Positions 37,496 through 62,090 are shown, numbered from the stretch's first letter. The stretch is 64,000 nt of DNA from Acorus gramineus (GCA_030737835.1 JAUJYN010000012.1:6757003-6821002); one strand, 5' to 3'. The notes: a model not told the origin generated them from the letters alone. Numbers and translations are program-made.

Positions 37496-40400
37496 ATGGA
37501 GATGACCAGGGTGGTCTTCTTGGTGGTTCTGTTCTTGTCAGCGGCGGTGGTGACGTCCGCGCACATCGTGGACTTCGACGAGCACTGGCAGAGGCGGCAG
37601 AAGGAGGCGCAGGAAGCCGCGCTCGAGGCGTACCACCACCGACCGGAGGAGGTCAATGACCATTTCAATGCGGAAGTCCACTCGTAAGAAATTTTTTTTT
37701 TTTTTAAAAAAAAAATGTTATTACACACCCTCTCTGTTTTTTTTTTTTTGTTACAACTCTAGTCATCTATTTTGTTAGTAGCATTTACCCACTTTAACTG
37801 GATATAGTTTTTGATAATTTTTTTTTATACTTTTTATAAATGTATTTATGTAATTCATTAGAGTATGTGTTTTATTTTTTATGTAAAAATAAGTATCTCA
37901 ATGAGATGACGTATATTGTGTAAAAATAAGTAATTTTAAGAATAAGTACCTCAATGTGCTTTTTTTTTATTTTTTTTTATGTAAAAATAAGTATCTCAAT
38001 GAGATGTAATTTTAAGAAATTTATTCGATGTATTTTTATAAATTCATAAAAAAATTAGTCCATATATTGTGACCCCACATATATTATAATAGTGCAATAT
38101 ACACTATGTTATTATAATATATACGGTTACAAAATGAGCTATAAAAGGACTAAGTATATCAGTGCTCTTTTAAAATTTAAAAAATAAAATTCTCAATCCT
38201 TTTTTAGTAAAAAATGCAATCACTACGTGTCTTTAAAATCATTTATATATGTCATGTGTGTACTTTTATAACAATTGAAATATATATTCAAATGAATTAA
38301 AATTGTATCATTTATAAAAAAAAATATGAAAAAAAAAATTAACAATATATATATATATATACACATCTCATTATAGTGAGTATACGAGCTAATGTGGTAT
38401 ATATATATGATTGCATTTGATACTGTAAAAAAAAAAAAAAAAACCATAACCAAAGTTTAAATAATAATAATAAAAAAAACTATTTCAATCTCCTCTCATA
38501 TTTTAATTTTAAAATATGACATAAGATCTTTATGTTTATATCAAAATGAGAAATCTATATCAAATTGTTTCGATTCCAATTAATCTTAACATAATCCTTT
38601 TTCCCCCATTTTTTTAAACAATGAACCTCCCTCGTATAATCATTCTCTCATGCAGTGCAACAGACGGGCACAACAGCACGAGACGCAACCTCCGCAACTA
38701 CAAAGGCCCATGCAAGGCCACCAACCCCATCGACCGCTGCTGGCGCTGCGACCCCAACTGGTCCCGCCACCGCAAGCGCCTCGCCCGCTGCGTCCTCGGA
38801 TTCGGCCGCAACACCCTCGGCGGTGTCCACGGCCGCTACTACGTCGTCACCGACGCCTCCGACGACGACCTCGTCAACCCAAAACCCGGCACCCTCCGCC
38901 ACGCCGTCATCCAGTCCCAGCCCCTCTGGATCATCTTCGCCCGCGACATGATCATCCGACTCAACGAGGAGCTCATCATGAACAGTTTCAAGACCATCGA
39001 TGGGAGAGGTGCCAACGTTCATATTGCGTATGGGGCCGGGATCACCGTTCAGTTTGTGAAGCATGTGATCATCCATGGACTTCATATTCATGATATCAAG
39101 GCCGGGAATGGCGGGACTATTAGGGACTCGCCCACGCATTTTGGGTTCCGGACGAGGAGTGATGGGGATGGGATTTCCATATTTGGGAGCTCTAATATTT
39201 GGGTTGATCACAATTCCATGTCGAATTGTATGGATGGGATGGTCGATGCTGTTGAGGGGTCGACTGCGATTACCATATCGAACAACCACTTCACTCACCA
39301 TAACGAGGTATGTATATATGATGACTGTTCTACGTAGTTAGTCATGTAGACAGTTCATATACCTTCATAGTTATTTATGTCTCATTAGTAACAATATTTT
39401 ATGTTTTCAAATCAATATGTTCATATGATAAATCGTGAAGTTATATACATTTTTCACAAATGCATGTATCTCATTAGAGATCATTTTATATTTTTTAAGA
39501 ATCAAAACATACTCTCTCTCTAACATTATTCAACTTAGACAAACACAATTTCATATACATGTAAAACTGATGACAATTTCATATTTTTTTGGTCATCGAA
39601 GTCTCACCAACTAAGTGGATCATACTGAGATTTCTGTGTTTTTAACATAGAACATCACCTCTCGGACCATGAGATCACAAATGTGATGTGATAATGGTAT
39701 AATGGTATATAAAGAAAAATATAATACACATCACCTCAGTTTTGTTCACTTGATTGTTTGTTTCACTGTTAGATTGTATGACTGAGGGAACTGAGATCAA
39801 CGCAGGTGATGTTGATGGGCGCGAGCGACAGCTACTCGCAGGACCAGATCATGCAAGTCACTGTAGCGTTCAATCACTTTGGTAGGGGGCTTGTACAACG
39901 AATGCCGAGGTCAGTGATTGAACCTATCAAATCTTGTTAATCTTCAATGAAAGACTAACATGTCTATCACACATTAGGATTATGACATTTTAAGTCGCAT
40001 GTCAATTTTTTTTATATATATATTGAGGATTGACCAACGACACTTTATATTGTATATTATACTATCTAGGAGTGGTATCTTTTACATTGTACACAAGTTA
40101 TGTTGAGATGAGTATCGTATAGGTGCCGATGGGGATTCTTCCATGTCGTGAACAACGATTACACTCACTGGGAAATGTACGCCGTCGGAGGAAGTCAGCA
40201 CCCTACCATCATCAGCCAGGGCAACCGTTACATTGCCCCAATGGCCGATTATGCCAAGGAGGTAATATTTCAATCCAGAGTCAATGAAGTTTACCATTTA
40301 ATTTTAAAGCTCATTTCTAAATGCTTCCGACAATTCTAACTTGTAAAAAATCTCACAGAAATATGCTGTTTGAAATGACATTTTCGAAAGCTGCTTTTTA

Positions 40401-40723
40401 ATAAAGAAAAAAAAATGTCTTTCAAACTCGTTTCCAAACACTACCTAAGCATATATATCCACATAATTCATTGCATGTTGTGTGAAAACTGATTTTAGGT
40501 CACGAAGAGGGACTACGCGACAGAGCAGCAGTGGTCAAGCTGGACATGGAGGTCGGAGGGCGATCTCCTGATGAACGGCGCGTTCTTCACGCAGTCGGGC
40601 AACCCGAGCAAGAAGCACCCCTACTCGAAGAAGGACATGATAAGCGCAAAGCCTGGGACCTTCGTGACGAGGCTCACAAGGTTCGCCGGAGCGCTCCTCT
40701 GCAAGTCTGGCCGGCCATGTTGA
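37496..40723 (+). CDS. Secreted pectate lyase, PL1 family (5 exons)
   Basis: Cuts de-esterified homogalacturonan by beta-elimination in the cell wall; calcium-dependent family. Exons: 37496-37683, 38656-39307, 39806-39909, 40123-40261, 40499-40723. They join in frame to 435 codons plus TGA, normal for plant PL1 enzymes. Residues 1-22 form a hydrophobic signal peptide ending VTSA. The plant-typical Cys-rich start of the mature domain ([21 protein letters not shown]) follows. Then come [12 protein letters not shown], the WxDH signature at 245-248, acidic residues around 256-260 that fit calcium binding, and the catalytic RxPxxRxG motif at 312-319. It ends GRPC, as family members do. All key residues are present. 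The exact paralogue cannot be assigned. Codon use changes sharply within exon 2 (see findings). Confidence 0.95.
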
Positions 40724-42138
40724 ATTGTCTTTACAAAAGAAAAGTGAATGCACAGGGAGGGGATTGTGTGAATGTTGGAAGTTTTTTTTCCATGAATTAT
40801 TTGATTGAGCCATCTAGTGATTTCAAATGTGGGTACCTATTAATATTTTACCTATTGTTGACTCCCTACCACAGTTTTTTTCCCCTTTCCTTTTATAGTA
40901 CTTTTTAGAGCACTTTGAATCCGAGCATCTTGTCTATGTAGCTATCTGATTCTCTCACATGATCCAATATTTTATGTGCATATCTGAATATACAATAATA
41001 AAGGAGCTTCAACATTCACTTGTGTTACAATATTTGTAGCCATAGTTGTTCCTCCTGTCACAGAGACAACATTAGAATATGTTTACATTAGAATATGAGT
41101 GATGAAACAAGTCTATATATCTATCATTTCAGCTAAAGTCGAGGTACAATATTATTGATTTTTTTTTTTTTTTTGGTCTAAAAGGGTATACATTCAATTC
41201 TTGTTTATATACTTCGTTTTATAAAGATCATTGCGGAAGGTATATATATTTTTTTAAAAAAATGATAAAAGAATGTGGAGTGAATGTAATATTATTCTTG
41301 AATGATTCTTTTTTATCAACTTTACATTGTATTCGTCATTATTTTATTTAATCTTACTCTTCTCTATTACTTTCAAATGCCAACAGAAAGCCATTTTAAA
41401 TGAAACACAAAACCTTTAAACAACATTAATTAAAAAAACTTATTATAATTTATATTTCGTTGAGTAATTCAAATTGAAAACACACTTTAAAACAATTAAA
41501 GAAATACTTTCAAACTATATTTTACATTATATAGTAGAAACTAGAAGGGTTGATTACCAAAAATTCTTTTGGAACTGTATATTCATTTCTTAATTTGACT
41601 ATGTTTGCCTCAAAAAATATTTAGACAAGAGAGGGTCGCATAATAACTCAATAACTGATGCTTTCATGTTTCAATGTGCACTGCATTAAATTTTCTGGCC
41701 AGAATAACAGTTGAGCTCAACAGGAAATAAAATTTCAAATCCAAACATTCATCTGAATATTATTATTCATAATGCATGTTAAAGAAACATATAGCACAAA
41801 TTTAATTCTAACTTTTACAAAGGCAGATGTACAACACATGTAGGTCAGAATCAATGAAATATATGTATAAATTCCTCCATTGTATAAATAAATTATGAAA
41901 GAATGTCTCCTACCAATCCTGAAACCTTGAGAAAGGGATCCAAGCAGCTACAGAACTTTCTCAGACACCATCTCCAATTGTTCCAAATTCTGTATTGTGG
42001 AAAGACCTTCACTTATAACTCTTATGCCTTCTATCCCATTGAAGCCAAATTTCCCAATCATCGCAAGAGATCACTTGACAGCTTCCTCTTGATAATTTAG
42101 ATTGTAAAAAGTAATGCTTGCATGACCACAATTTCTTC
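40724..42138. other. Intergenic region between convergent pectate lyase and isochorismate synthase
   Basis: It holds the 3' ends of both transcripts. An AATAAA-like signal for the lyase lies near 40997 ('acaataataaagg'). The rest is AT-rich, with no other gene. A small open frame at 41903-42100 is plus-strand shadow over the isochorismate synthase 3' leader and has no family support. Confidence 0.5.
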
Positions 42139-54728
<12,590 letters not shown>

Positions 54729-54880
54729 TTTGGAGGGGAGTGGCTGAAGTGCAAAGGAGGGGGGATAAGCTTTATTTTTTTTGTTATTGGGATTTGGGAG
54801 TGTCTTTAATTAGGGGAAAATGACTGAAAAGGACAGGTCGAACAAAAAGTCCAAGAGGATTTGTTCGTTCAAACCGTCTG

Positions 54881-54885
54881 ATTGG
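54881..54885 (-). promoter_or_regulatory. CCAAT box upstream of ICS
   Basis: The minus strand reads CAACCAATCAGA, 153 bp upstream of the start codon. This is a textbook CCAAT box position. No clear TATA box lies between it and the ATG. Confidence 0.4.
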
Positions 54886-54952
54886 TTGAAGCATAAAACA
54901 AACACATAAAAACAAGCAGATGATTCATTCCTGTCTTGAAGAAATAGATGAC

Positions 54953-54966
54953 ATTTAAGCCATTTT
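54953..54966. repeat. Target-site duplication of SINE dimer, left
   Basis: The 14-bp sequence atttaagccatttt is repeated exactly at 55377-55390, on the other side of the SINE dimer. Confidence 0.85.
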
Positions 54967-55376
54967 TTATTTTTATTTTATTTTATTTTTATTTTGGAAA
55001 GACCCTTGTAGTTGACCTTAAGATCGATTGGGAATGCTACCTCCGCCTATTTGACCCAGTATTACAGAAAATTCTTTCGAATAATTGTCAACTAACAGGT
55101 TTACATTTTCTATGCCAACCCAAGACTTACCCTTAACACAGATAAACCCTGAACCATTGTGCTATTTTTATTTTATTTTATTTTTTATATTGGATGGACC
55201 CTTGTAGTTGACCTTAAGATCGATTGGGAATGCTACCTCCGCCTGTTTGACCCGGTGTCACGGAAAATTCTTTCGAATAATTGTCAACTAACAGGTTTAC
55301 ATTTTCTATGCCAACCCAAGACCTACCCTTAACACAGGTAAGCCCTGAACCGTTGTGCTATGACCACTGGAGACAA
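54967..55376 (-). mobile_element. Dimeric tRNA-derived SINE upstream of ICS
   Basis: Two tandem monomers (period 196 bp; repeated phrase 'gacccttgtagttgacctta' at 55001 and 55197) are read on the minus strand. Each starts with a tRNA-like head containing a good pol III A box (TAGCACAACGG, and TAGCACAATGG in the other) and a weaker B box ('cttgggttggcata'). Each ends in an A-rich tail (plus-strand ttttattttatttt at about 54967-54997 and 55163-55190). The pair as a whole is bounded by an exact 14-bp duplication, which is the mark of LINE-assisted retroposition. The nearest edge is 239 bp upstream of the isochorismate synthase start codon. Confidence 0.85.
55012..55252. promoter_or_regulatory. 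Cluster of W-box-like sites inside the SINE dimer
   Basis: Plus-strand TTGACC occurs at 55012-55017, 55051-55056, 55208-55213 and 55247-55252, two per SINE monomer. Minus-strand TTGAC cores lie nearby at 55087-55091 and 55283-55287. W boxes (TTGACC/T) are WRKY factor sites, and WRKY factors are known to act on Arabidopsis ICS1. Presence is seen; function here is inference. Confidence 0.35.
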
Positions 55377-55390
55377 ATTTAAGCCATTTT

Positions 55391-56345
55391 CTATTCTTAC
55401 TCAATTCTTTTTATTAAAAATTTTAGTAAAAGTTTTATTTGATAAGTTGTGTCTCTAACCATCACTTTATATTTTACTCAAATATTTTTTAAAAAATAGA
55501 GTTAGAAGAGAAAAAAAAATGCCATTATAAATATGGCTAAAGGTTTGAATCTATCTTGATTTGGATATAAATTTGAGTAAAAATCTTAATTTAGTATGCG
55601 AATTGGTAAATGGTTGAAGAGATTTTCATTTTTACTCAAATTTAAATTTAGGCTTACATTTTGGTGTAGAGTTTCATAAATATTTTTATGATCACTATTT
55701 TTTATTAGTTATTTAAAATTTTAATTAATTGATCCTAAATGGAAAAAATTCTAATAAACAGGGTCCTAACCAAGATGTATAGATCCATCTGGGCTGAGCG
55801 TGGCTTTCACCTTGTTGGAAGGTACGTGTACGGCATGGAAAAATTCACAAAGTTTGATCATCCCGGCAATGATTTGGGCTATCTTGGAGAAAGTGGTGGT
55901 GGTTGAATAAATAATTTGTCAGGATTGGGTTCTTTTTGCATGCGTGTCCATTAGAGGGGTCCTCTGAGGGACAACTGTAACTCCTCCAGCCTTTGTTTGT
56001 GTCCTATGCTCAGCAGCCTCGGAGAACGTCGAACGGTGGAGGAGATGTGGGCGGCCGGGAATGAAATGAAGAGAGTGGACGATAACAATGTTAAAAATTC
56101 ATGGACAAAGTGTGTTATGATGATTAGAATCTTTGTAACAATAAACTAAGAGTTTTGTTACACAGGTCCTAACATATAGGCCCCTTCCACAGATCCCTTG
56201 ATATGTCAACATTTTATTGACTGTGCAATTACTTTTTATAAAAGGATAAAAAAGCTAAATATTAAAATATCCATAATTAATAACCACCCTCGTTTCGACG
56301 TTTTTTTCCTCTTTTTCCGTTTTTATCCCACTCACAATTGTCTCT
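55391..56345. other. Intergenic DNA, no gene seen
   Basis: AT-rich in the first half. A GC-richer stretch at 55775-56060 has no supported frame. A repeated short phrase joins to the tandem array that starts at 56346. Confidence 0.5.
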
Positions 56346-57235
56346 CTCTCCCATTTAGGGTTTTAAAAATCTGATTTGAATAAAAAATCTGATTTGAATC
56401 GAAAATCAGAGCACTAAAAAAACCCCTTTCGTTTAAAACGATGAACAAATTCTAATATTTCCTTTAAGAATCAATTGAAAAACAAAATAGTTCTTTCGGA
56501 GGTTTCAACTACAACAAAAAATGGGTATGCAACCTTTGTTTTGGTATTTCTGAAAACGTTTCTGTTGTTTTTGAAGATCATGTGATTAAATGTTTTTTTT
56601 CTAAGGTTTTTTTTTTTAATTCGAATAGATACAAAATGTAACTGATTTTGAATAGATACAAAATGTAACCCATTCAAACACATTCCATCTAATTTAGGGT
56701 TTCGAAAATCTGATTTGAATCGAAAATCAGAGGACCAAAAAACCCCTTTTGTTTAAAACGATGAACAAATCCTCATATTTCCTTCAAGAATTGATTGAAA
56801 AACAAAATAGTTCTTTCAAAGGTTTCAACTACAACAAAAAATGGGTATGCAACCTTTGTTTTGGTATTTCTGAAAATGTCTCTGTTGTTTTTGAAGATCA
56901 TATGATTAAATGTTTTTTTTCTAGGGTTTTTTTTTTTAAGTCGAATAGATACAAAATGTAACCCATTCAAACACATTCCATCTAATTTAGGGTTTTGAAA
57001 ATCTGATTTGAATCGAAAATCAGAGCACCAAAAAACCCCCTTTTGTTTAAAACGACAAACAAATCTTTATATTTCTTTCAAGAATCGATTGGAAAACAAA
57101 ATAGTTCTTCCGGAGGTTTCAACTACAACAAAAAATGGGTATGCAACCTTTTTTTTGGTATTGCTGAAAACGTCTCTGTTGTTTTTGAAGATCCTGTGAT
57201 TAAATGTTTTTTTCTAGGGTTTTTTTTTAATTAAT
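56346..57235. repeat. Three-copy tandem array, ~290-320-bp units
   Basis: The phrase 'gatttgaatcgaaaatcaga' starts near 56391, 56712 and 57004. Each unit continues through 'gaaaaacaaaatagttcttt' and 'tatgcaacct' to a poly-T-rich end. Unit 1 is longer because of an internal duplicate of 'gatacaaaatgtaac'. In the plus frame units 1 and 2 encode 'KKWVCNLCFGISENVSVVFEDH' followed by VIKC/MIKC, a zinc-finger-like Cys-x2-Cys...His-x3-Cys spacing; unit 3 has lost the second Cys and the His. The units are 88-95 percent alike by eye, so the array is fairly young. Confidence 0.85.
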
Positions 57236-58439
57236 GTATGATTCACTTCTGTTTATGTTTGTTATTAAAATGTAGATGACAAAAAAGATTATTGTAATCA
57301 TATTTCAGTTACATGTATTTCGTTTACCGGTGATTACGTTTACCGGTGATTATATTCTATAAGTTTGTTCTTTTTTGCAATATAATGTAACTAACAATTA
57401 GATTAGGAATATGTATTTTTAGTTTTTTGATAGTTACATAATGTACCTTTATTTGAATGTAACTAACTGTGTGTATACCTAACTGTTGTATATTTGTAAT
57501 CTATTATGTATGTTTAGTCATCCTTTAAGGTGTGTGTATGTTTACATCTGTATAATACGTAATATCAGTTTCTGCAGGTAAAGAAAGATAGGGTTATGAA
57601 AAAAAAACACACAATATTTATCGCGTTTCGAGAATAATGTAACTAACTATTAGCTTGATGTGAACAAATTTAAGGAATATGTATGTATATTCAATTTCTT
57701 CAATGTTGAAGTTGTACTAAATGTAACTTTCTTTAAATTGTGACTAACTTTCGTTCAATGATCTTTTACTATTATCATTTTTGTATGTTTGTTTGTCATG
57801 ATATATTTTTCTGTTATCATTATATGTTCACCACCTCTCACAGAGGTAGTCACATTCCCACAACTGGTTCCAACCAGAGTCAACAACTTTATATTTAGGA
57901 AAACATAAGAACCTAACTCAAGAGGTGTAAGACATGTTGTCCCATGCTAAAGGCAAACAGGAGGCTACTCGTAGTGTTATAAATACAGCCAACATAGGTA
58001 AACTTAAAACATCATCTAATGATGTAAAAGTAATGCAAGGTGTAGAATGGCATAATGCGAAACTCTGTTAAGACTGATGGTGAACATCAACAAAATGAAC
58101 CAATAATCCCAGTAGTTCAAGCATAGCAGGACATTAAAGTATGATCCATCCAATCACATATAATAACATACGGGCTTATATATAAAACAATCACGTCTCG
58201 GGTCTATAGGATCGGGTCAGAGTAGACCCGTACCCAACCTGTTTGAATGTTCTGCTCCACCGGGTTGGGTCCAAATTGGGTCAGGTCCAATTCAGATCGG
58301 GCATATTACACTTGTAATCGGGTCCAGGTCTAGACTCAACCCATTGACAGGCCTACCCCCAACCTCATGTCACAATCATAAACATGTTCTCCTCTAGTTG
58401 AATGCGCGCCACACACCAAATACAATTGTCTCAATCTTT
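57236..58439. other. Intergenic DNA with TGTAACTAAC words and GGGTC-rich patch
   Basis: 'aatgtaactaac' and close variants recur at about 57382, 57458 and 57636, with looser copies near 57719. At 58195-58350 there is a GC-richer patch with many GGGTC/GGGTTGGGTC words, resembling low-complexity retroelement sequence. No gene. Confidence 0.45.
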
Positions 58440-58860
58440 AATATTTTTTGTTTTGTCATCTTCTAAAGATTTTTAAAGTAGAAGCGCGCGCCGTTGAAGG
58501 CAACCTCATTGCGAGATCTCCAAATTACCCATGCGCAGGCCGGGATGATGGACATCAAGATGCAACCAGACTTGCTAGGATCCCCTTCTTCCTCATTCTC
58601 TCGTTGATGCCTCCCATATAGATCCTGCACAGATTGGCCCTGCAACATTCTTCCCATGATACACGCTAAAAAATGCTCCAAATGTGTAATGACACAGATC
58701 ACTGACAGAACAAGTGATCGAGAGTACGTCTCAAATCGCACCCCCTGCGTAGCGGGCAATCCACATTTTCAATGGGCCACCATTTAGCTTTATAAGATTT
58801 GGTCACCAAACTGTCATGTAGCCTTAACTACATAAAACATTTGACTTAGAGGAGGGGTTT
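58440..58860 (-). mobile_element. LINE fragment, C-terminal end
   Basis: The minus-strand frame 58759-58463 includes 'GCILMSIIPACAWVIWRSRNEVAFNGA'. This fits the segment after the zf-RVT zinc-binding domain of plant LINE polyproteins (W.IW..RN...F). Another frame upstream shows 'RTLDHLFCQ', the HLF part of the zinc-binding motif, shifted by one or more frameshifts. An A-rich minus-strand end lies at about 58440-58455. It is a different copy from the one in the alpha-amylase intron. Confidence 0.65.
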
Positions 58861-59937
58861 GGCATGTATTTTTTTTAAGATGATGTAAAAATTATATTGC
58901 AAACGTTAAAAACATCAAAATACAAAATCCGAACTGAAAAGAAAAAAAAGACATAAATGATAAAGGGAGAAAATAAAAAACAAAAGGACAACACGTGAGG
59001 AGTGATGGTGGGTATGTCTTTAAAAATGATTTAAAGGACAGGTCTAACAACATTGGCAAGCCCAAGAAGATTGATTTTGATTTTTTTTTTTAATGATGTT
59101 ACACTTTTTTTTTTTTTTCAGTTCAAAACATAATCCTATATACCACGTTAGAAATTCAATGAAGTATATACCTCATTAGATATTGTATATATCATATTAA
59201 ATATTTTCTTACACTTATTAAAAATGGGTTCATTCAATTCGAAATGGAACGATATGCACTTTTTATCAAAACATATATCTTATTAAATGATATTTACTAT
59301 TTTAAAAAAAATGAAAACATATGAGATCTGAGTTTTGGTTGATAAATGTTACTGAATCTAACATTTTCCTTTTTTTTTAACCTCTCTCGTACACTTGGAC
59401 ATTCTTGAAAAATTAAGGAATACATGGAAAAATTAACAACAAAAGAGCTTCTTGTTACACGTGAAGATAATCTCGTGGACAGTCCACATACCTCGATGGT
59501 TATTTATCTGAGTATATACCTCCAAACACAAGATATATAACTCTTTCACGAGTATACGTTTTCAATCTAATGGGTCCATGTGATAAATGAAGTTACGTAC
59601 ATTTTCATAAAAAAAATTTATTATTATATTTAAAAAATCTAAACATGTGTAGACTGTTCTTGGGATCGTCCATAACATTATGCATATTTTCACCCGATTT
59701 CTAGATGCCTTCGTTAGTTACTCACGAAGTTTTTTAATATACAATTAGTAGAGATTTTATTTTCATTCATATCATATTACTATAAATATTATATGATTAA
59801 AAATATTTTTTGTGTTCCATATGAGATCTTATTTTTATGTGTTAACCATTCAATAACACTTTCATAAATATGAAATAGAGATTTTGTTTTATACGTAACT
59901 CATCACTTTTTGAGAAACATGATATGATGTAGTTCTT
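58861..59937. other. AT-rich intergenic DNA, no feature recognised
   Basis: Long A/T runs and no conserved frame. Confidence 0.5.
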
Positions 59938-60166
59938 AAGATCCATTTGGATATGAGTTTAGGTAGATTCTATGTTTCAAAAACTAAAAATTTTAAAACT
60001 CATATCTAAACACATTTCCAGCGTTTAGCTTTTCATACCACAATCTTTCTTTTGAAGCCAAAAAAATCTTGCAGTTGAAAATCTAATAAAACATAGTTTT
60101 TTTAAAGTTGAGTTTAAAATATAAGATTTTTAGAATTTCAAAGTTTCAACTTCACAGGAAAGGTTT
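59938..60166. mobile_element. Tourist-like MITE, family 2 copy 2
   Basis: The sequence aligns end to end with the reverse complement of the element at 53109-53340 ('ccatttggatatgagtttag', 'aaaactaaaaattttaaaac', 'gccaaaaaaatcttgcagtt', 'tttcaaagtttcaactt'). Both flanks contain TTA, consistent with a 3-bp duplication, but the ends are more decayed than in copy 1. Confidence 0.75.
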
Positions 60167-60450
60167 ATTAATTCAAGTCAATTTATATAAAGATTTAATT
60201 TCCAATCATATCATATTTATGTAAATCTTACATTCTTCAAATCCATCTTATCTTTCCTATGTGAAAGTTGGGAATCAATGTCTTTGTATTCATTACGTAT
60301 TTACGTAGGAGGTAATTTATAATACGGGGAAGCTTGCAATCCTAACCATTATCTCTTCCTTAATTAAAGGAGAATCAAATTAAACAAATAGAATGAAATA
60401 AGAATGAACATAAGATCTGGTCAAATCTGTTATGAAAACAGAATAAAAAA

Positions 60451-60591
60451 GGATAATTTGAACATTTTTCCAAATCTTTAACGGTTTTAGTAGAAATTTA
60501 AATGAAAATTAACTAAGATGGTAAATATACATAATTTCTACGTGTTCCAATGATATAAAAATAAATATATTATTTTGAATGATATAAATAT
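60451..60591 (+). repeat. Direct repeat R, copy 1
   Basis: About 140 bp ('ataatttgaacatttttcca' through 'tccaatgatataaaaataaa') repeated with moderate divergence at 61946-62090. Copy 1 directly abuts the inverted-repeat element at 60592. Confidence 0.7.
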
Positions 60592-61343
60592 AAGGGAAAA
60601 TACAAAAAAAAAACTTTTAAAAGTTAGAAATACCAAAATCAGCTATTTTAAAAAATTGTACCTAAAAAAATCTTCTTTTACAAAAATAGAAAGTAAAATG
60701 ACTTGACTGCTCTATATTATCTACTATTTAAACATCATCAAATATATTTTATTGTTTAACACCCCAATTAAAAAACATTGATAAATGATAATTTTTTTTT
60801 AATTTTTGCATGAAATTTATTATTATTTTTTGTATATATAAATACACCATTAAGCGTTTAATAGTAAAAAAATTGAAAATTTTCGTTATAAAATTTTTTT
60901 TTAGACATTCTAAACTTTTTAAAGTCTTTCAAGACACTTATATATGCTTAATATTATATAAAAAAAATTGTATGCAAGACATTTATAAAATATAAAAACA
61001 AAAAAATTTAGAAAAATCCAAAAAAAATCCAAGAAAATCTTATATATTTATGAATGAGAATTTTGATAATTTTAACATTTTTGATAGCGTAGTTGAATAT
61101 TTTAGTAGCATGTAAAACCACTCTCAAATAAAAATCATTTATTATATTAATATTAATTTTCAATTAGATGATGATTATGAAATGTCTTAAATATGATAAG
61201 AGAGAGTCTAAAATTTATATGAGGGTATGCTAGTTCTTTTAATTTCTAAAATTGAAAAATGAGACTTTTTGGTAGAATTTTTAAAAGTAGTTGATTTTGG
61301 TATTTCTAACTTCTAAACAATTTTTTTGGATATTTTTCCTAAA
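60592..61343. mobile_element. Foldback MITE with ~90-bp inverted ends
   Basis: The left end 'agggaaaatacaaaaaaaaa' and then 'gttagaaataccaaaatcag' is mirrored by the right end, whose reverse complement reads 'aggaaaaatatccaaaaaaa' and 'gttagaaataccaaaatcaa'. The middle has no coding frame. Superfamily not assigned. Confidence 0.75.
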
Positions 61344-61945
61344 AATAAATAGTATGTTTTTGGATGATATACATGAAAAAAAGGACTTTTTGCGCGTATA
61401 TCATTAAAAAATATATTATTTTTTTTATGCCATAACAAATGATATATTTATTGTTATATCATTAGAATTTTTTTAATAAAAAAATGTCCTCCCCTTTTAT
61501 CCTTTTTAACCTAAATTAAACTTAACCATAGTTAGCTTTTAACCAAGAAATAAAAATGACAGAACAATCGTCTCAACATAATATTTGTCATAAATATAAT
61601 TAAACATAATAATCTAATTAATCTCTTGTTCTTTCCAAATCAACCAAGAGCCATTCAACTTTATCCCTTCTTTTCTTTTCTTTCAATCAAGATCTAAGTT
61701 TGTTTTTAAAATTTGTCATTTTATAATATATATATGATATGATTAATTATTCTTATATAATCTTATTTCATTTAAATTAAAGTAAGTATTACTAAATACT
61801 ATGTCTTAGATAATAAATAGTTTGTATGTTTAATTTTTATGTTTGGATTTTAGAGGAAATTTATCATTTTTGTGTGAAAAATAATATTTTTTATTTTTAT
61901 AAATATTATATTTGGTAAGTTAAAATATATAAAATAAAAAAATAA
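61344..61945. other. AT-rich DNA, no gene seen
   Basis: The first 60 bp ('aaaaataaatagtatgtttttggatgatatac') resemble the end of direct repeat R. The rest shows no supported feature. Confidence 0.45.
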
Positions 61946-62090
61946 GGATAATTTAGTCATTTGTCTAAAACTTTAACTGTTTTAATAGAAATTTGGATGA
62001 CAATTAGCTAGGATGATAAATATGCATAATTTTTACATATTCCAATGATATAAAAATAAATAGGTTATATGGAGTGGTATAAAAATAATG
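61946..62090 (+). repeat. Direct repeat R, copy 2
   Basis: Matches 60451-60591 in phrase order: 'aactgttttaatagaaattt', 'atgataaatatgcataattt', 'tccaatgatataaaaataaa'. Confidence 0.7.

Noticed and set aside
38648..39301. 217-codon minus-strand frame opposite the pectate lyase
   Set aside because: A shadow of GC-rich codons; the plus strand encodes a well-conserved PL1 domain with correct splicing.
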